Assembly: GCA_913020705.1 (NCBI GenBank) | Contig: CAJWBY010000012.1 | Coordinates: 1 to 52,527 of the forward strand | Direction of reading: 5' to 3' | Source: an uncultured Colwellia sp. | Lineage (GTDB): Bacteria; Pseudomonadota; Gammaproteobacteria; Enterobacterales; Alteromonadaceae | DNA length: 52,527 nt | In this document: piece after piece, positions 50,580 through 52,527 of the stretch | How positions within the stretch are numbered: position 1 is the stretch's first letter | Layout of the letters: the number at the start of each line of letters is the position of its first letter | Made by a program: the position numbers and the translations under genes | The notes under the pieces: generated by a model | Seen by the model: only the letters and a program-made list of their open reading frames with translations | Database searches by the model: none | What the model was told of the DNA's origin: nothing

Positions 50580-52490
50580 ATGCCTGTTATTACTCTCCCT
50601 GACGGTTCTCAACGCTCATTCGATAATGCTGTATCTATAATGGATGTAGCATTAGATATTGGTCCTGGTCTTGCTAAAGCAACTATCGCTGGACGTATTG
50701 ATGGAAACCTTGTTGATGCCTGTGAATTAATTACCCAAGACGCCTCTTTGCAACTTATCACCAATAAAGACAGCGAAGGTCTTGAGATAATTCGTCACTC
50801 TTGTGCGCATTTATTGGGGCATGCTATTAAGCAATTATACCCTGATGTTAAAATGGCAATTGGCCCAACGATTGAGAACGGTTTTTATTACGATATTGAT
50901 CTTGAAGAATCAATTACTGAAGATGATTTAACAAAAATTGAAAAACGTATGACAGAACTTGCTCGTACGGGATATGAAGTTGTTAAGAAAACAGGTACTT
51001 GGCAAGACGCGTACGATGCGTTTACTGAACGCGGCGAAACTTATAAATTACAAATTCTTGATGAAAACATCGAGAAAACAGATACACCGGCTTTATATCA
51101 TCATCAAGAATACATTGATATGTGTCGCGGTCCACACGTACCTAGTATGCGTCATTGTCATCAGTTTAAATTAATGAAAGTAGCTGGTGCATATTGGCGG
51201 GGCAATTCAGACAACAAAATGTTGCAACGTATTTACGGCACAGCATGGGCTGACAAGAAACAATTAAAAGCATATATCGTTCGTTTAGCTGAAGCTGAAA
51301 AACGTGATCACCGTAAAATTGGTAAAACATTAGATTTATTCCATTGGCAAGAAGAAGCGCCTGGTATGGTGTTTTGGCATAACGATGGTTGGACTATTTA
51401 TAAGACGTTAGAAGATTACGTGCGCTCGCAATTAGTCAAGTATGATTATGAAGAAGTTCGAGCACCCTTGATTTTGGATGTTGGCATGTGGGAGAAGTCA
51501 GGACACTGGGACAAGTACGGTGACATGATATTTTCAACAGAGTCGGAAAAACGTACTTATGCAGTTAAACCGATGAACTGTCCAGGTCATCTTCAAATTT
51601 TCAATCAAGGTCTAAAATCTTACCGTGATTTGCCATACCGCATGGCCGAATTTGGTTTGGTTCACCGCAACGAACCGTCAGGTTCGCTACATGGTTTAAT
51701 GCGCGTACGTTCATTTACGCAAGATGACGCCCACGTATTCTGTACTGAAGAGCAAATACAGCAGGAAGTTGCCGCTTGTATTGAAATGGTATTCGATACT
51801 TATAAAACGTTTGGTTTTGAAGATATTGATATTAAGTTATCTACGCGTCCAGAAAACCGTGTTGGTTCAGAAGAAATATGGGATAAGGCAGAGCAAGCTC
51901 TTGCACTGGCGTTGGAAGACAAAGGAATCAAATTTGAATACCAACCAGGCGAAGGCGCGTTCTATGGACCTAAAATTGAATTCACATTACATGACTGTCT
52001 AGGTCGTGCGTGGCAGTGTGGCACAATTCAGTTAGATTTCTCAATGCCTGGTCGTTTAGGAGCAAGTTATGTAGGCGAAGATGGAGAACGTCATGAGCCA
52101 GTGATGATCCATAGAGCAATTCTTGGTTCACTTGAGCGTTTTATCGGTATTCTAATTGAAGAGTATGCAGGTAAATTACCTACATGGTTATCACCGAATC
52201 AGGTCGTCGTAATGAATATTACCGACAAACAGGGTGAATATTGTGAAAAAGTTGTTAAAAAATTAAAAGAAAATGGATTTAGAGCAAAGTTAGACTTGAG
52301 AAATGAGAAAATAGGCTTTAAAATCCGCGAGCACACTTTAAAGAGAGTTCCTTACCTTTTAGTTGTCGGTGACAAAGAAATGGAAGCTGGCGAAATTGCT
52401 ATCAGAACTCGAAGTGGTGAAGATTTAGGAAAAATGTCTGTTGATGACTTTATCGCTAAGTTAAGTGAAGAAGTTAAAAAAAGGCAATAA
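50580..52490 (+). CDS. thrS: Threonyl-tRNA synthetase
   Basis: The 636-aa protein is a complete ThrRS. It has the TGS domain (about 1-60, [16 protein letters not shown]), the editing domain ([18 protein letters not shown] with the HxxxH site, and [12 protein letters not shown]), the class II catalytic core ([10 protein letters not shown] with the zinc ligand Cys, [20 protein letters not shown] as motif 2, [15 protein letters not shown] as motif 3) and a C-terminal anticodon-binding domain. It charges tRNA-Thr and edits Ser-tRNA-Thr. AAGGAAAATTA precedes the ATG. infC would be expected just beyond the window. Confidence 0.98.
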   Translation: MPVITLPDGSQRSFDNAVSIMDVALDIGPGLAKATIAGRIDGNLVDACELITQDASLQLITNKDSEGLEIIRHSCAHLLGHAIKQLYPDVKMAIGPTIENGFYYDIDLEESITEDDLTKIEKRMTELARTGYEVVKKTGTWQDAYDAFTERGETYKLQILDENIEKTDTPALYHHQEYIDMCRGPHVPSMRHCHQFKLMKVAGAYWRGNSDNKMLQRIYGTAWADKKQLKAYIVRLAEAEKRDHRKIGKTLDLFHWQEEAPGMVFWHNDGWTIYKTLEDYVRSQLVKYDYEEVRAPLILDVGMWEKSGHWDKYGDMIFSTESEKRTYAVKPMNCPGHLQIFNQGLKSYRDLPYRMAEFGLVHRNEPSGSLHGLMRVRSFTQDDAHVFCTEEQIQQEVAACIEMVFDTYKTFGFEDIDIKLSTRPENRVGSEEIWDKAEQALALALEDKGIKFEYQPGEGAFYGPKIEFTLHDCLGRAWQCGTIQLDFSMPGRLGASYVGEDGERHEPVMIHRAILGSLERFIGILIEEYAGKLPTWLSPNQVVVMNITDKQGEYCEKVVKKLKENGFRAKLDLRNEKIGFKIREHTLKRVPYLLVVGDKEMEAGEIAIRTRSGEDLGKMSVDDFIAKLSEEVKKRQ

Positions 52491-52527
52491 ACAAAGTTTC
52501 GAGCGGCGAGTTAATAATTACGAGTTG

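Overview
The window is AT-rich gammaproteobacterial chromosome, most likely an Alteromonadales member of the Colwelliaceae. This placement rests on the low GC and on a recognisable core: thrS, fdxA, a YniA-type fructosamine kinase family gene, a NorM/MdtK-type MATE pump, YghU-type glutathione transferases and tRNA-Val(GAC). It is an inference from recalled family similarity; no search was run.

Layout. (1) 1-7300 is chromosomal or old accessory DNA: a possible membrane protein end, an XRE-type regulator, a lone receiver domain, a periplasmic solute-binding protein, yghU, an S4 RNA-binding protein, and a TetR regulator divergent from two glutathione S-transferase genes. The TetR/GST block lies between two homologous copies of a tRNA-Val 3' end plus its terminator (about 4597-4690, decayed, and 7301-7401). 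(2) 7368-45344 is a genomic island of about 38 kb integrated into the 3' end of tRNA-Val(GAC). It is bounded by a 34-bp direct repeat (7368-7401 and 45311-45344), has matching TTTGTACCAC boxes near both ends, and carries its tyrosine integrase and an AlpA-like gene beside the intact tRNA. (3) 45315-52527 is core chromosome: tRNA-Val, norM, a CPXCG protein, the fructosamine kinase family gene, fdxA, an FAD-dependent dehydrogenase and thrS.

Inside the island the left arm holds remnants (a P4-type integrase end and a decayed duplicate of an internal promoter region), then an AlpA-like gene, a run of unknown small genes, and a 1154-aa putative primase-helicase. The right arm holds a serine resolvase, small membrane proteins, a RadC-like protein, a DUF2787 protein, a DUF2971 protein and an RraB-like/TPR protein. 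Together the arms look like a plasmid-like replicon that became integrative. Two nearly identical 52-bp hairpin sequences in inverted orientation (14912-14963 and 37514-37565; 50 of 52 positions match) frame the cargo between the arms.

The cargo (about 15-37.5 kb) has three layers. First is a secreted SpvB/Rhs polymorphic toxin with an AHH-type nuclease tip and a downstream immunity candidate, then two further small gene units, and, 12 kb away, an orphan Rhs tip of REase type with its own immunity candidate. A 42-bp repeat follows each of these four units. Second is a two-gene block (a DUF4365-like PD-(D/E)XK protein plus a ParB/sulfiredoxin-like protein) that resembles a defence locus. Third is a tightly overlapping operon with an intact IS21-type DDE transposase followed by an IstB-like protein without a P-loop, an unknown protein, a Toprim/primase-like protein without its second acidic motif, a tyrosine recombinase with an unusual active-site Asn, a 52-aa protein and a GNAT acetyltransferase. 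The last operon and the repeat-punctuated toxin/immunity array are the best candidates for something undescribed.
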